Of a stretch of 64,000 nucleotides of DNA, positions 43,315 through 53,109 are shown one piece after another (position 1 is the first letter of the stretch; the number at the start of each line of letters is the position of its first letter). The notes beneath the pieces are model-generated. The model searched no databases. It worked only from the letters and a program-made list of their open reading frames with translations, and was not told the origin of the DNA. Source of the DNA: Heracleum sosnowskyi. Taxonomy: Eukaryota; Streptophyta; Magnoliopsida; Apiales; Apiaceae. The stretch is taken from contig CM061243.1 in assembly GCA_030848705.1 (NCBI GenBank), positions 97,896,436-97,960,435 on the forward strand, written 5' to 3'. Made by a program: the position numbers and the translations under genes.

Positions 43315-44772
43315 TTATGTCTTTGACTCTTTGGTTAGCAGTGCTGCATTCAGAAACTCCTCCATGGATTTCACAGAGGATCCCTTGTAATCCTCCTCAT
43401 CTCTTATTGCATCTCCAATCATCGTTTCCACTTCACATGCTTTTTCTCTCATTTGCTTCGCTTTACCATCAACCCTCATAACCATCTCTATCTTATGGAC
43501 TATATCTTCACGCCTTACCTCAAAATGAGTTCCTCTAGCAACCTCAACACAAACCCCAACCTCTTCTACCAACAACTTCGCATTATAAAACTGCTCCGCA
43601 TAAAACGGCCAACCAATTAGTGGCACTCCACAACTCAGCGATTCAAGAACCGAATTCCATCCACAGTGACTCAAAAACGCAGCTACAGACTTATGCGACA
43701 AAATCTCCACTTGAGGTGCCCATTTAGTGACAATCAGTCCTCTGTTTTGCTCTTCAGCCCTCTTTGCAAATCCCTCCGGAAGCCATTCCTCAGCCTCAAA
43801 CTCCGCATTAATATCAAAACCCAACGGTGGCCTAACAACCCAGATAAAGTTGTTGCCACTCATTTCCAAAGCTTTAGCTAACTGCATCATTTGTGAAGCA
43901 GAGATTGTGCTTTGTGAACCAAATGAAATATACAAAACAGAATTCAAAGGCTTCGAATCCAGCCATTTGATACATAATTCGGGACTAATACCAGGAACTT
44001 TTCCACCTCGTGATCGATTATCTACTGATCGGAGTACTGGCCCAATTGGCCAAACAGGCAAGCCTAACTTTATTCTAAAATAACTCAAACCAATTCCATC
44101 TATCTCTTCAACTGTATTTAACAATATTGCATCCGATCTTACCCACAACGAAAGATTATATATCAAAAATCTTGACCAGCGATCAGTACCATCAGCCTTT
44201 AACATAATATCCATAAGTTGTGTGACATGAATCTTTCCAGCTTCATGAAAATCAGGCAAACTGAACTCCAGTGACTCTGTTTTCCTATGTGGTAAATTCA
44301 TCCACAAGGAATAGTAACAACCTAAGCCAAAGCCACTACACCCGCTAAAGATAGCATGAAAAACACCAAACTCATGCGTAACATCTGCTGTCCAGGCGAA
44401 AAACATGTCAGTGATAACGCAAAGCAGTGAGGCACCGCCACTGATGAGGTCGCTGAGGAGGTTTCTGAAATAGGGTTTGAGTGATAGAGAGGCTTCAAAA
44501 AGATCCAGCATGAGGTCGTACGTGGTGACAGTGTCAGTGTTCTCCAGACCTGGTGGAAGGCCATGCTTAGAGCTGTCGAAAGGAATTTCGACAAGACGGA
44601 TGGTTGAGCTTGGAGGGAGAGATTTCTTAAGGTTTTTGATGTTCAAAGGAGTGTTTACAAATGTTATTTTGTAGCCCATTTTTTCTATTTTCAGAGCAAG
44701 AGTTAAGAAGGGGATTGTATGACCTTGTGCCATGAATGGAAACATCACTATGTTTTGATTTTTTTCCTCCAT
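43315..44772 (-). CDS. UGT92A1-like: UDP-glycosyltransferase, UGT92A-like, 485 aa
   Basis: An intact single-exon family 1 glycosyltransferase that would transfer a sugar, probably glucose from UDP-glucose, to a small hydrophobic acceptor in the cytosol. The N-terminus IVMFPFMAQGHTIPFLTLAL holds the catalytic His at residue 18, with the partner Asp near 122 (VITDMFFAW). The 44-residue PSPG box spans 351-394, from WAPQVEILSHK to WPFYAEQ. Its last residue is Gln, which usually goes with UDP-glucose. Similarity throughout (FNTVAEIDQMGLSYFR-like LLNTVEEIDGIGLSYFRIK, EVARGTHFEV) points to Arabidopsis UGT92A1. The acceptor is unknown. It is the only intact host gene in the window. Length and start are normal for the family. 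The promoter side is only about 350 bp from the next repeat-like sequence. Confidence 0.92.
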   Translation of the reverse strand: MEEKNQNIVMFPFMAQGHTIPFLTLALKIEKMGYKITFVNTPLNIKNLKKSLPPSSTIRLVEIPFDSSKHGLPPGLENTDTVTTYDLMLDLFEASLSLKPYFRNLLSDLISGGASLLCVITDMFFAWTADVTHEFGVFHAIFSGCSGFGLGCYYSLWMNLPHRKTESLEFSLPDFHEAGKIHVTQLMDIMLKADGTDRWSRFLIYNLSLWVRSDAILLNTVEEIDGIGLSYFRIKLGLPVWPIGPVLRSVDNRSRGGKVPGISPELCIKWLDSKPLNSVLYISFGSQSTISASQMMQLAKALEMSGNNFIWVVRPPLGFDINAEFEAEEWLPEGFAKRAEEQNRGLIVTKWAPQVEILSHKSVAAFLSHCGWNSVLESLSCGVPLIGWPFYAEQFYNAKLLVEEVGVCVEVARGTHFEVRREDIVHKIEMVMRVDGKAKQMREKACEVETMIGDAIRDEEDYKGSSVKSMEEFLNAALLTKESKT

Positions 44773-45126
44773 TTCAGTGGAACTGTCTGATCTTGAAAAT
44801 GAGTTGCGGAGAGGAAATTGAATTATTGATGAAGGAACTAGAATTATTAAGATTTTGTACTATACCTCGTCACATGTTTATTTGTCTTATGGCGTGGAGG
44901 ATGGATCATAAATTATTGTAGGAAATATTCACGGAAATCATTATTATTAGAGAATAGAGTCGAAATAGAATAAAAAACACATTGAATAAAAGCATTTCAA
45001 TTAAAAGCAATATTAGGTACCGACATTAGTTCACCTGATTATCCTGAATGGAGTTTAAATATGTGAATCGGATGGTATTCATGTAAAAACCATTAAACGA
45101 AAATACTTAGAGTCCCCAAATTTTAG
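44773..45126. other. Upstream region of the UGT gene
   Basis: Should contain the minus-strand promoter. I see no canonical TATA box. A weak TATAGTA lies on the minus strand near 44862. Confidence 0.35.
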
Positions 45127-45393
45127 GTTAACAACAGCCCTAAGGGCTATGATTAAGAATTATATTATATTTATATTGTCATTAATATACTTACGTCTAT
45201 TTCTCTAATTACATTTATAATTTTGATACATTTCTATAAATACAACTTGATTTCATTAAAAATTTAGCAATCAACATTTATAATCATCTAATATCTTATA
45301 ATTTTGGAAAGCTATTACTAATATTAAATGTTTAAACATGAAAAAGATAAGATAATTCAATGCCTAAACATAGCCCTTAGGGCTATAGTTAAC
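45127..45393. mobile_element. Small MITE-like element, about 270 bp
   Basis: Termini form an inverted repeat of about 27 bp: GTTAACAACAGCCCTAAGGG at the left and the complement of CCCTTAGGGCTATAGTTAAC at the right, with CTATG following the shared core inward. The interior is AT-rich and non-coding. Each terminus contains the palindrome AGCCCTAAGGGCT. The target duplication is not clear. Confidence 0.7.
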
Positions 45394-45734
45394 ACTTCCC
45401 TTTAATTAATTATAATAAATTCATACATTCACATAAATTTCATCAATTAAAATCAACATTGTATGTTTGGCTTTCCATTTCTTAAGCTGTCAATGAATCA
45501 CCTAAAAATCAATTCAAATAAGGTAGAAATAATTGAAAAACACCACCAACAAGTGTACTAATCATCAACTCTCAATTAATTTTTATTTTAAGGATTTTTG
45601 TTTGGATAAGACCCTATGTATATAAATTTTTGTAATATAATTATTGTTGTATTACAATATCCACAAAGTAGGTTTTAGGTACTTTACTACCTTGTCTATA
45701 CCAAACAAAACTTTGAGGGTACTTTAGTGACCGT

Positions 45735-45903
45735 CGGGACGGGTGACAAAATTTGACACGATTCGAAACCTAACACGAACATGACATGGAAAAATATGAA
45801 TTTTGGTCGTGTATTTTGAGTTTCGGGTTGGGTAAAAATTTACCCGAAATATTCGGGTAAGTTTCGGGTTGACCCAAAATACCCGAACCCGACCCGAAAA
45901 TTT
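45735..45903. repeat. Degenerate TTCGGGT / ACCCGAA repeats
   Basis: Many copies of TTCGGGT, TACCCGAA and ACCCGACCCGAAA in both orientations over 170 bp. The origin is unknown; it may be the end of a degraded transposon. Confidence 0.5.
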
Positions 45904-45904
45904 A

Positions 45905-46329
45905 ATATATATATATATATATATATAGAGTTGCACTCTAGGAAGAACACCTTATATAAAGAACAATAAAGAACACCATCAGAAACACTTTATTTTTCAT
46001 AAAAATTAATTTTTTAAAATTAGAATCATAAAATTGAACAACAATTATGCCTAACATATCGAATTTAACGTAGAATCTCATCTAAATTTAAAAATTAAAC
46101 ATTACATATAATCCAGTATAGAATCCAGTACAGAATCTTGTATATATATTTATCACAATGAAATTACATGTAATCATGTTTTATTTGATTCTAATTTTTT
46201 GTTAGATTCTATTTTTATTCGTAATAAACCTTTTTTGGTGAGAAAATTAGAATCAACATGCAATTTATGTAAGATTCTATGGTGTTCTTTATTGTTCTTT
46301 ATATAAGAGTGTTCTTCATGGAGCAATGG

Positions 46330-46372
<43 letters not shown>
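45905..46372. mobile_element. MITE-like foldback element inside a (TA)n microsatellite
   Basis: Tandem TA runs at 45905-45926 and 46332-46372 flank a 405-bp element (45928-46331). Its arms are inverted repeats of about 57 bp: CTTATATAAAGAACAATAAA with GAACACCAT in the left arm, complement in the right. No ORF. The arrangement resembles Micron-type elements known to sit in (TA)n tracts; the family identity is inference. Confidence 0.7.
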
Positions 46373-46376
<4 letters not shown>

Positions 46377-46511
46377 TTATTTAAAATATATAAATTTATA
46401 TTACATAATTATAGACATATGTGATATATCTTCATAATATTTAAATGATTTTAATTCATATATCATATAATAATTTTTTTATTATAAATTTTTAATATTT
46501 TATAAATAAAA

Positions 46512-47743
46512 TGTTAGTTATGAATATCACTAGTAAACTAGACAGAGGGGGGGGTGAATGGATAGTTTGAATGTTTTTCACTTCTTGAAGCTTAGATTTG
46601 TATTTGATTGTGTATGTATGAGAATGTGGAAAATAAAATAAACAGAACACACACAATCACTTTAATCTACTTTGTATAAAGTAAATCAAATATTACAGCT
46701 TCCAAAATTTTACAATTGAAATTCTGGCTTCTAAACAAGAACAATGCTTTCTTGTTTTCTTACAAAGAAAATATTGCTTGAATAATTCTATGTGTATCTT
46801 TCTTACAGCTAACTATAGGGTGTGCACAATATATAAGACCTATACAGACTGGTGCACACACCTAATTACACTGCTACCCCTAATTGTAACTCCATCTTGT
46901 TTTTTCCATAAGAGGTTAACTGTGTCAAGAAGGACCACAAGCTTCTCTGTCGTCATTTCCCTTATCTTTAGCTGCTTGTCTCTATTCTTTCTCTCCAAGT
47001 TATGCTGTAGATTTGCCATCTGTCTTTGGACCACTTAATCGTAACAGATGCTTCAGTATTTGTCTCCATGAACTTTGATTTTGTACCTTGATTTGTCTTG
47101 TTGTAAAATGTCTAAGTATTGATATCGTAAACTCCAGTATACTCATTATCTTGTGACTTGTCGACATAGAGCATTTCTGACTTTGCTAGATGAGAACTTT
47201 GCTATATGACCATCTTAGGAGTATGCGGTATGGCATGTTTCAGACTTCACGATATGGCCTTTGAGGACTTCACGACATAGTACATTTCAGACTATGCGAT
47301 CTCAATACTTCACGACATGGCCTTTGAGGACTTCATGACATAGTACATTTCAGACTATGCGATCTCAACACTTCACGACATGGACTTTTAGGACTTCATG
47401 ACATAGCTCATTATGACTTCACGATCTAGGGACTTAGACAAATTTCTGCAACTTATTTCTTCATGGCCTTATTTACTTTTATCCTGCTGCATAAACAAAT
47501 TGAACTTCTTCCAGGATGATTATTTCATGGCCTATATACATTCTAGGTGCAAGAAAGTTACTAAGCTCATTATTGAATTGAGCATACAGAATAGAGCTAA
47601 GTACATGAAAACAAGACAAGTACAATTGAGACTTATACTATATCCAAGTGATAAACTTCACCAGGTCATGTAGATGTAGAGTGACACAGTCACAAGGTGT
47701 AGGTTTGTTAATAGTGGTATTCAAACATGCCTTGAGCCTAACA
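46512..47743 (-). repeat. Element F 3' LTR (1232 bp)
   Basis: TGTTAGTTATG to GAGCCTAACA. It carries an array of motif copies (CTTCACGACATGG, TATGCGATCTCA) at about 47190-47430 in roughly 45-50-bp units, and a C-tract hairpin at 46535-46568 (stem AAACTA/TAGTTT). The left border is inferred from the TG...CA rule. Confidence 0.75.
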
Positions 47744-47757
47744 ATCTCTCCCAAATT
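47744..47757 (-). promoter_or_regulatory. Element F polypurine tract
   Basis: CAATTTGGGAGAGAT on the minus strand immediately before the LTR start. A purine-rich primer site matching those of B and D. Confidence 0.75.
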
Positions 47758-47905
47758 GTGAGTAAGAAACTTAGGCACAATTTCATGTCTGATAACAAGC
47801 CTACCTTACATAAAAGGAATTATATTTCAGAGAAAACAGCAGATGAACATTATGAACAGAATTTGATTACAAACAGAAAATGATAGCTTACAGATGATTT
47901 TTCTG

Positions 47906-48391
47906 TTACTGAACAGCTTCAGATTCCATTTGTTTTTGTAGATAATCATCATAGACTTTCTTCTTTCTGGCTTCTTCCCCTTTGTTTATTTCTGAAATGG
48001 CTATGAGAATTTCATCCCTTGCTGTCAACTCTTCCAAGAGAGGAGAGTCATCTAAGTCTTCAGCAGCATTTCTCAGAGCATTTTCTACATATGAGTCCAA
48101 AAAATACATCCTTATTTTGCTTTTCCCTCCATTTTTGTTTTTGTACTCCACTACATGAGGATTGAACTTCACTCTGCAGAGCCCCTTCTTCCTTAGATCC
48201 ATTGCCTTCTCTTCCATCTCTGCCATCTCCTTTTCTTTCTGAATTCTTTTCTCTTCATTCCACTTCTTTACTTCTTCTTGATAATCATATTGCATTTTTA
48301 AGTACCTGGCAATTTCTATCTTCCAGATCTTTTCTTCTTTTTCTTCAAAGTTCAGTAATGCATTGATCCTCTCTAGATCATAGATAGGAAA
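47906..48391 (-). pseudogene. Element F accessory ORF, C-terminal segment
   Basis: The charged helical end of the protein: YDYQEEVKKWNEEKRIQKEK and later EISEINKGEEARKKKVYD-like residues, stopping at 47906. It is in the same frame as the preceding segment, separated from it by TAG at 48392-48394 (TGG CAA TAG), probably a former CAG. No known domain. Confidence 0.6.
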
Positions 48392-49552
48392 CTATTGCCA
48401 GCTTCCTGTTTTCATTTCTTTCTCCCTTCCATCAGTGTATTTGATTTCTAGATGATCTTGAATAACTTTGACTTCAAAGATCCTTTGAGCTCTCAAGAAT
48501 ACTAGGGCTTCTTCATCATAATCTTCATCCAAAGGAGGTACATTTAACCCAATAACATTTGTGATCACTCCAGTTTTCTTTGTTATCCTTGTTCTTTTGG
48601 CTACACTCTTGATCTTCCAATGCTTCACTTGAGGTAGCTTTCTGGAACATGGAGAGTTAGTCTTCACTGCCACATCATTTGGAAGCAGCTTTGATCTTTT
48701 CCCTTTAATCCACTGAAGAACTCCACTTGCTGTGACTTTGTGGAAGTGTCTTTTAGATTTCACCTTTGTGGCTTTACTTTCATTCTGTGGCAAATCAGTT
48801 TCAGAAGCCTTGGATGCATATTTTGGTGGATCATTACTAATAGTATCCACCCTAGACTTAGAGTCTTGTTTTGTGGTTAAAATACTGCTAGTAATGTCCT
48901 TGGCTTGCTGATTTCCACTCTTTCTTTTCTCAGTCTCTCCTTTTCCTTGATCATCTTTCTTGTCGTCTTTAGCATCTTTAGATTTTCTTAATGACCTGCT
49001 TCTGCTACTCTCACTTTTTCCATCCTTGTCACTTCTGTGGTGACTTCTTCTCCTACCACTTTTGTCTTCATCATCTTTGTCCTCCCTCTTCTCACTTCTT
49101 CCTTTTGTTGATTCAGGTATTCTTCCAGAAGTTAGAAATGATTGTAGAATATGAATTGTCTCAATTTCTTCTGCAGTTTTGAACCCCCTTTTTGATCTCA
49201 GCATTTGAATAACCTGAGTGATTTTGTCTTTGTTCTTCATTTCCAAGTGTGTAGGAATCACTAGTTGATCAATGGCATTAGCTTTTGAGCAGCTTTGGAA
49301 GATTACTGTTTTAGGGTTTGTGATGACTTCAGGCAGCCTTAAGAATTGATCTCTTTGAAGCTCATCATATAGTCTTTTGGTGTTTGCCTATTTTTTCTCA
49401 ATCAGTTCCAGAAGTGTATCCAATTCAGTGTACTTCAGCTTCTCTAGAGATTCAAAGGACAAATGCCATATGCAATTGTCTTTGGAGATCATGATTATCT
49501 CACTTAGATAGGCTTCTTTTACCCTCCTGACTATCACTGTGAAATACTTGAT
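48392..49552 (-). pseudogene. Element F accessory ORF, basic Arg/Ser-rich segment
   Basis: Same frame, starting after a TAA at 49553-49555. Another TAG near 49388 divides it. A middle part (DEDKSGRRRSHHRSDKDGKS) is strongly basic and Ser-rich, then comes a compact region (GVLQWIKGKRSKLLPNDVAV, VKHWKIKSVAKRTRITKK). The basic stretch could bind nucleic acid, an inference from composition only. Confidence 0.6.
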
Positions 49553-49930
49553 TTATTCCTTGAGTTTGTGTTTGTAGTTCAGGGTTTGATCATCTACACT
49601 GGCTTTGGTGGCTTTCAGAAACTCCAGGAAGGCTTTATCATGATAGATATTTGAGTTTGAAACTTCATGTAGCTTGGCCTCAGTGATAATGTCTGCCTTT
49701 ACTGGTTGAGCAGTTGGATATGATTTGAGGAGCATTGACATCCATGTGCATTGTGCCAGGGTAGTATGTGGAGGTGACAGTGCTTTGCTGGCCATCTTTG
49801 TTGGTGACATCTACTGTAGAAAGGGTGACTGGCTTTAGAGCTTTTTCTTCAAGAAGAATTCCTTTCTTTTTAGATGGGCTTCACCAGGAATATGAAGGTT
49901 CATGTGCTTCATCATTGCAGTCATAATTTG
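49553..49930 (-). pseudogene. Element F accessory ORF, short linker segment
   Basis: Frame fragment (MSPTKMASKALSPPHTTLAQ to LNYKHKLKE) between two stops. No recognisable domain. Confidence 0.45.
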
Positions 49931-50518
49931 TTACTGGACTAGCAAGATGTTTGAAGTGGCATTACTTTGGTCATCCAACTTGAAATTGAGTTCCTCCAAG
50001 GATTGATTGAGCCCTTTGTTGTCAGACTTAAGCTCAGCCACCTCTCTTTCCAGTCTGTCAACTTTGGAGAATAATTGCTCAGATTTGAAGGAATTGAGGG
50101 ATTGATCCTTGAGCTTTGAGAATTCAAATGTGCTGATGTTTGAGAGAGGAACTTCATCTACCAGTTTATCTCCATACTGGTTCTTCCACATCACTGAAAG
50201 CATAGAATTGGAGTTGATGTTGGATTGCACCTGATTTTCTAGCTTGGTAGAGAGCTTTTTGAGATTATCAGTGACCAAGGCTAGGGTGCAGTCCATTTTA
50301 GTGACATTTTGAGCAGTTTTCTGAACTTCCTTTAGGATGCCATCTACCTTGGGAAAATCAGAAAGATAAGTATTCTTCAGCTTGGTCATAGATTGATCTG
50401 TTTCTTCCTTGATTGAGGATATTTCTGATTGAAGACCATTCTCAAGATAGTGCAGACTTTTGGCATTTGACCCCAAAGATGTGAGATAGTCTTCCCTGAG
50501 AAATGCAAGAGCATCCAC
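49931..50518 (-). pseudogene. Element F accessory ORF, coiled-coil segment
   Basis: 196 codons with clear heptad character: LQSEISSIKEETDQSMTKLK, TDNLKKLSTKLENQVQSN, SKVDRLEREVAELKSDNKGL. It ends VQ then TAA at 49931-49933, probably a former CAA. It occupies the same relative place as the coiled coil of D (14015-14390), suggesting that the proteins multimerise. Confidence 0.65.
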
Positions 50519-50597
50519 ATTGCCATCATGTTGGGCTTCATCAATTATCTTTTCTTTCTGAGCTTCAACATCCTCCTTGTGACATAGAAGAATAGCC

Positions 50598-51200
50598 TCA
50601 TAATCCTTGTTGGGGAGGCATGTTGTGAGAAGATGTTGAGCTGTCTTCCGTCAATAGAGAGGGCACAGATGATGATCCTGAAGGCTTGTCATGGTGCACA
50701 GACTCCAGCCATTGTGACAAAGTGGCGTGAGCCAAGTTAGAGCTAGTGTTAGGCACTTCTGTTGCAGATGAGGATTCTACAACAGGAATGAAAGATTTTT
50801 TAGTTACCTCCAGCCTTGGAATGGCTGTAGAGTATGATGATGTCTCCATTGAAATGGGATGAATTACAGCATCATTTCTATGTGCCTGTGAAGGCAGTTC
50901 CAAGTCCCTAAGGATTGGAGAAGTTGGCACAGAGTTTCCTGTAAAAACTGGTGAATCCTCTGTGTTTTTGTTGGTGTCATTAGAATATGCCCCAACGTGC
51001 ATTTCCTGACCAACAGAATGTATGTCCTGGGTGGTGAGCACAGTGTCATGCACCATGTCACTTGAAATTGGATCATTCACAGAATCAAAAAGTGAATGAT
51101 CAAAAGTAGGATTGTCATGAGAATGACTCTCCTGTTGAGAAGAAATATTTGCATTGTGAGATTCTGAGAGAGAAGTGGGGTTGAGATTGGATTTTGGCAA
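50598..51200 (-). pseudogene. Element F accessory ORF, Ser/Asn/His-rich linker
   Basis: Low-complexity, Ser-, Asn-, His- and Thr-rich (NANISSQQESHSHDNPTFDH, ATLSQWLESVHHDKPSGSSS). It resembles a disordered linker, as in D. It lies in another frame from the coiled coil, so an indel separates them near 50560. Confidence 0.6.
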
Positions 51201-51293
51201 CTCCCCCTGAGAAATATGAGGAGTTTCAAGTGTGATGTGCTCTCTACTCAGTGTAGTGCCACCCTGTTGTTCTCCTGAGTCAAGAGTGAGTTC

Positions 51294-52025
51294 TTAACTC
51301 TGTGCAGACTCTGTACAGGTTGTAGTGGGGAGGCTACTCTTTTCAATACTAGTGTCCTCTTGAGAGGCCACTGACAGTAACAGGTGTACCCCTTTTAACA
51401 CATCTAAATCCTGTTGGGAGGATTCAGTGGAGGCTACTTGTTTGGATTTCTTCTTTTGTCTGGTGAGCTGTGACTCAAGTTCCTCACTCCCTAAATCTAC
51501 AGAATCATCAGTAATTGCAATGGCTCTCTTCTTGCTCTTCTTTTTAGTAGAAACAACCTTTTGAGAGGTTGGTACACTTGGCTCCCTAATTACTAGAGTA
51601 GTGTTTGCAGATGGTTGACTGAATGGGTTAGGGAGGCTTCGGTTAGACTTTGAAGCTCCATCAGTCTTAGCCTTCCCTTTCCAGGAAAATGAATGATATA
51701 TGGGCTTATCAAGTGTGTAGGTTTCGAATGTTGCTTGCATATGCTCAGTAACACTCAAAACTACATCCACTTGATTCCTAGTGTCCAATGTTCCAAAAAT
51801 GACTTTGGACATGGACTTAGGATAAGCCAGCTTTTATGTGTCTATGCCTTCTACTTCATGCAACTTGCTATCTAGATGATTTAAAATGCATTGAATAAAG
51901 TGACGATAGAAAATTTCATTACCTCTGCCACGTGGAGTTTTGCATAACCTTTGAGCCAGTTCTCGAGTGACAATTGCTCCAACATTGATTTGTTGATTGT
52001 AGGCTAAGGAATAGGCAAGCTTCAC
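51294..52025 (-). pseudogene. Element F accessory ORF, second part of N-terminal region
   Basis: The frame from 52025 (AYSLAYNQQINVGAIVTREL, FYRHFIQCILNHLDSKL) ends at a stop near 51834 and resumes at 51812 (MSKVIFGTLDTRNQVDVVLS), continuing into a Lys/Ser-rich tail (KKKSKKRAIAITDDSVDLGS). Position and the ARFLMM/FYRHFI-type segments suggest equivalence to the second half of the D N-terminal domain. Confidence 0.6.
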
Positions 52026-52090
52026 AGCAATGTGGTTGATTTGATCCCATCATGTCTTTCCCATCATGTCTTTCTGCACAGGAACACCTT

Positions 52091-52558
52091 CTAGAGAGCA
52101 TCAAACAAGTACGACCACTCTCTCCTTACATTCTTCTTATTCAGCTTGGCCATCTCAATTGAATCAGAATAGTGAATGAATTCCAAAAACTCCACAATAT
52201 GTTTATCATCAGCTTCAGCATCATGGTTCTCAGTCTTGAACCCAAAAGTCTCATTTACTTCTTTTTCCCCAAACTGCAATTGCTTTCCTCCAACCGTGCA
52301 ATGTATCTCTATGAATGATGTTCCATCCTCCTTGGCCATGACAGTGCAGGTAGCAGTCCTCCAGAAAGCTTCTAGCAAATCAACATACATAGGTGGGTTC
52401 ATTGTGAGGGCTTGGTTAAGGTAGGAGGTGTTTAAAAATCGTACAAAGCACTTGTACCTTGGGTTGGCTTCAGTATTAGAGGGGATAGTGAGAAAATTGG
52501 TTTCTTTGGGTATGACTAAGGGATTAGATGATGCAGCTGTTTGAGATTTGGGTGCCAT
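52091..52558 (-). pseudogene. Element F accessory ORF, N-terminal domain
   Basis: Starts MAPKSQTAASSNPLVIPKE and ends with KLNKKNVRREWSYLFDAL, which lines up with LREW-type sequence (RRGLVREWSYLADAF) in element D at 16330-16360. The ITVQGK/CTVGGKQLQFGEKEVNET region parallels FTIQGKEYIVNSDVLQA of D. A frameshift near 52085 leads into the next segment. The function is unknown; it is the most conserved part of the accessory protein between the two families. Confidence 0.7.
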
Positions 52559-53109
52559 TTCTGAGTTTGAGGTTGAAAAGAGGGGGAGAGACTTGGAATT
52601 AGGTTTGATAATTGAGAGAAATCGACAAGATGAAAAGATGTGAAAGAGTTTACAAAAAGTATTTATATGACTGAGATAGTGCGATGTAGAGATATGAATA
52701 TGTATAGACTATTTCAATGTCGTGAAGTCTCAAAATAGCCTGTATCGCGAAGTCTTGCAAAGTACATCGCAAAGTCTAGAAAAGAGCTATGTCGCAAAGT
52801 CTAGATGGTAGGAGTTTGAAAGAGACTTTGCGATATAGTACAAATACCTTGTCGACAACTCTCGTTTGGAATTGTATTCAATTTGTCAGACATATATCAA
52901 AATTTTGAAAATTAAATCAATTTAATTCAAAATTCTGTCAGTGTGCGGGGACTTGTCGATATAGTTATTCTGTGTCGCGAAGTCCACTAAGTAGATCGCA
53001 AACTCAAGAATTGAACTATATCGCGAAGTCTCACAACTTGGACAGTTTGCGATATAGGTCTGTTTACTTTGAACTTTGTCGTGAACTCTTAAAATCACCT
53101 ATACAGAGA
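52559..53109 (-). other. Element F spacer, motif-rich
   Basis: Non-coding. About ten copies of ATCGCGAAGTC/GTCGCAAAGTCT or the complement lie between 52680 and 53095, mostly opposite in orientation to those in the LTR. It is cut at 53109 by element H. Confidence 0.75.

Larger units (their letters stand above)
46512..53109 (-). mobile_element. Element F: SIRE-like Ty1/copia, 3' part
   Basis: Minus-strand element of which the 3' LTR (46512-47743), polypurine tract, broken long accessory ORF (52558-47906) and part of the pol-accessory spacer are present. Element H interrupts it at 53110, so gag, pol and the 5' LTR should lie beyond H. The accessory ORF layout (N-terminal domain, Ser-rich linker, coiled coil, charged C-terminus) parallels element D, and the LTR has the TAACA end and the C-tract near its other border. 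Confidence 0.8.
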
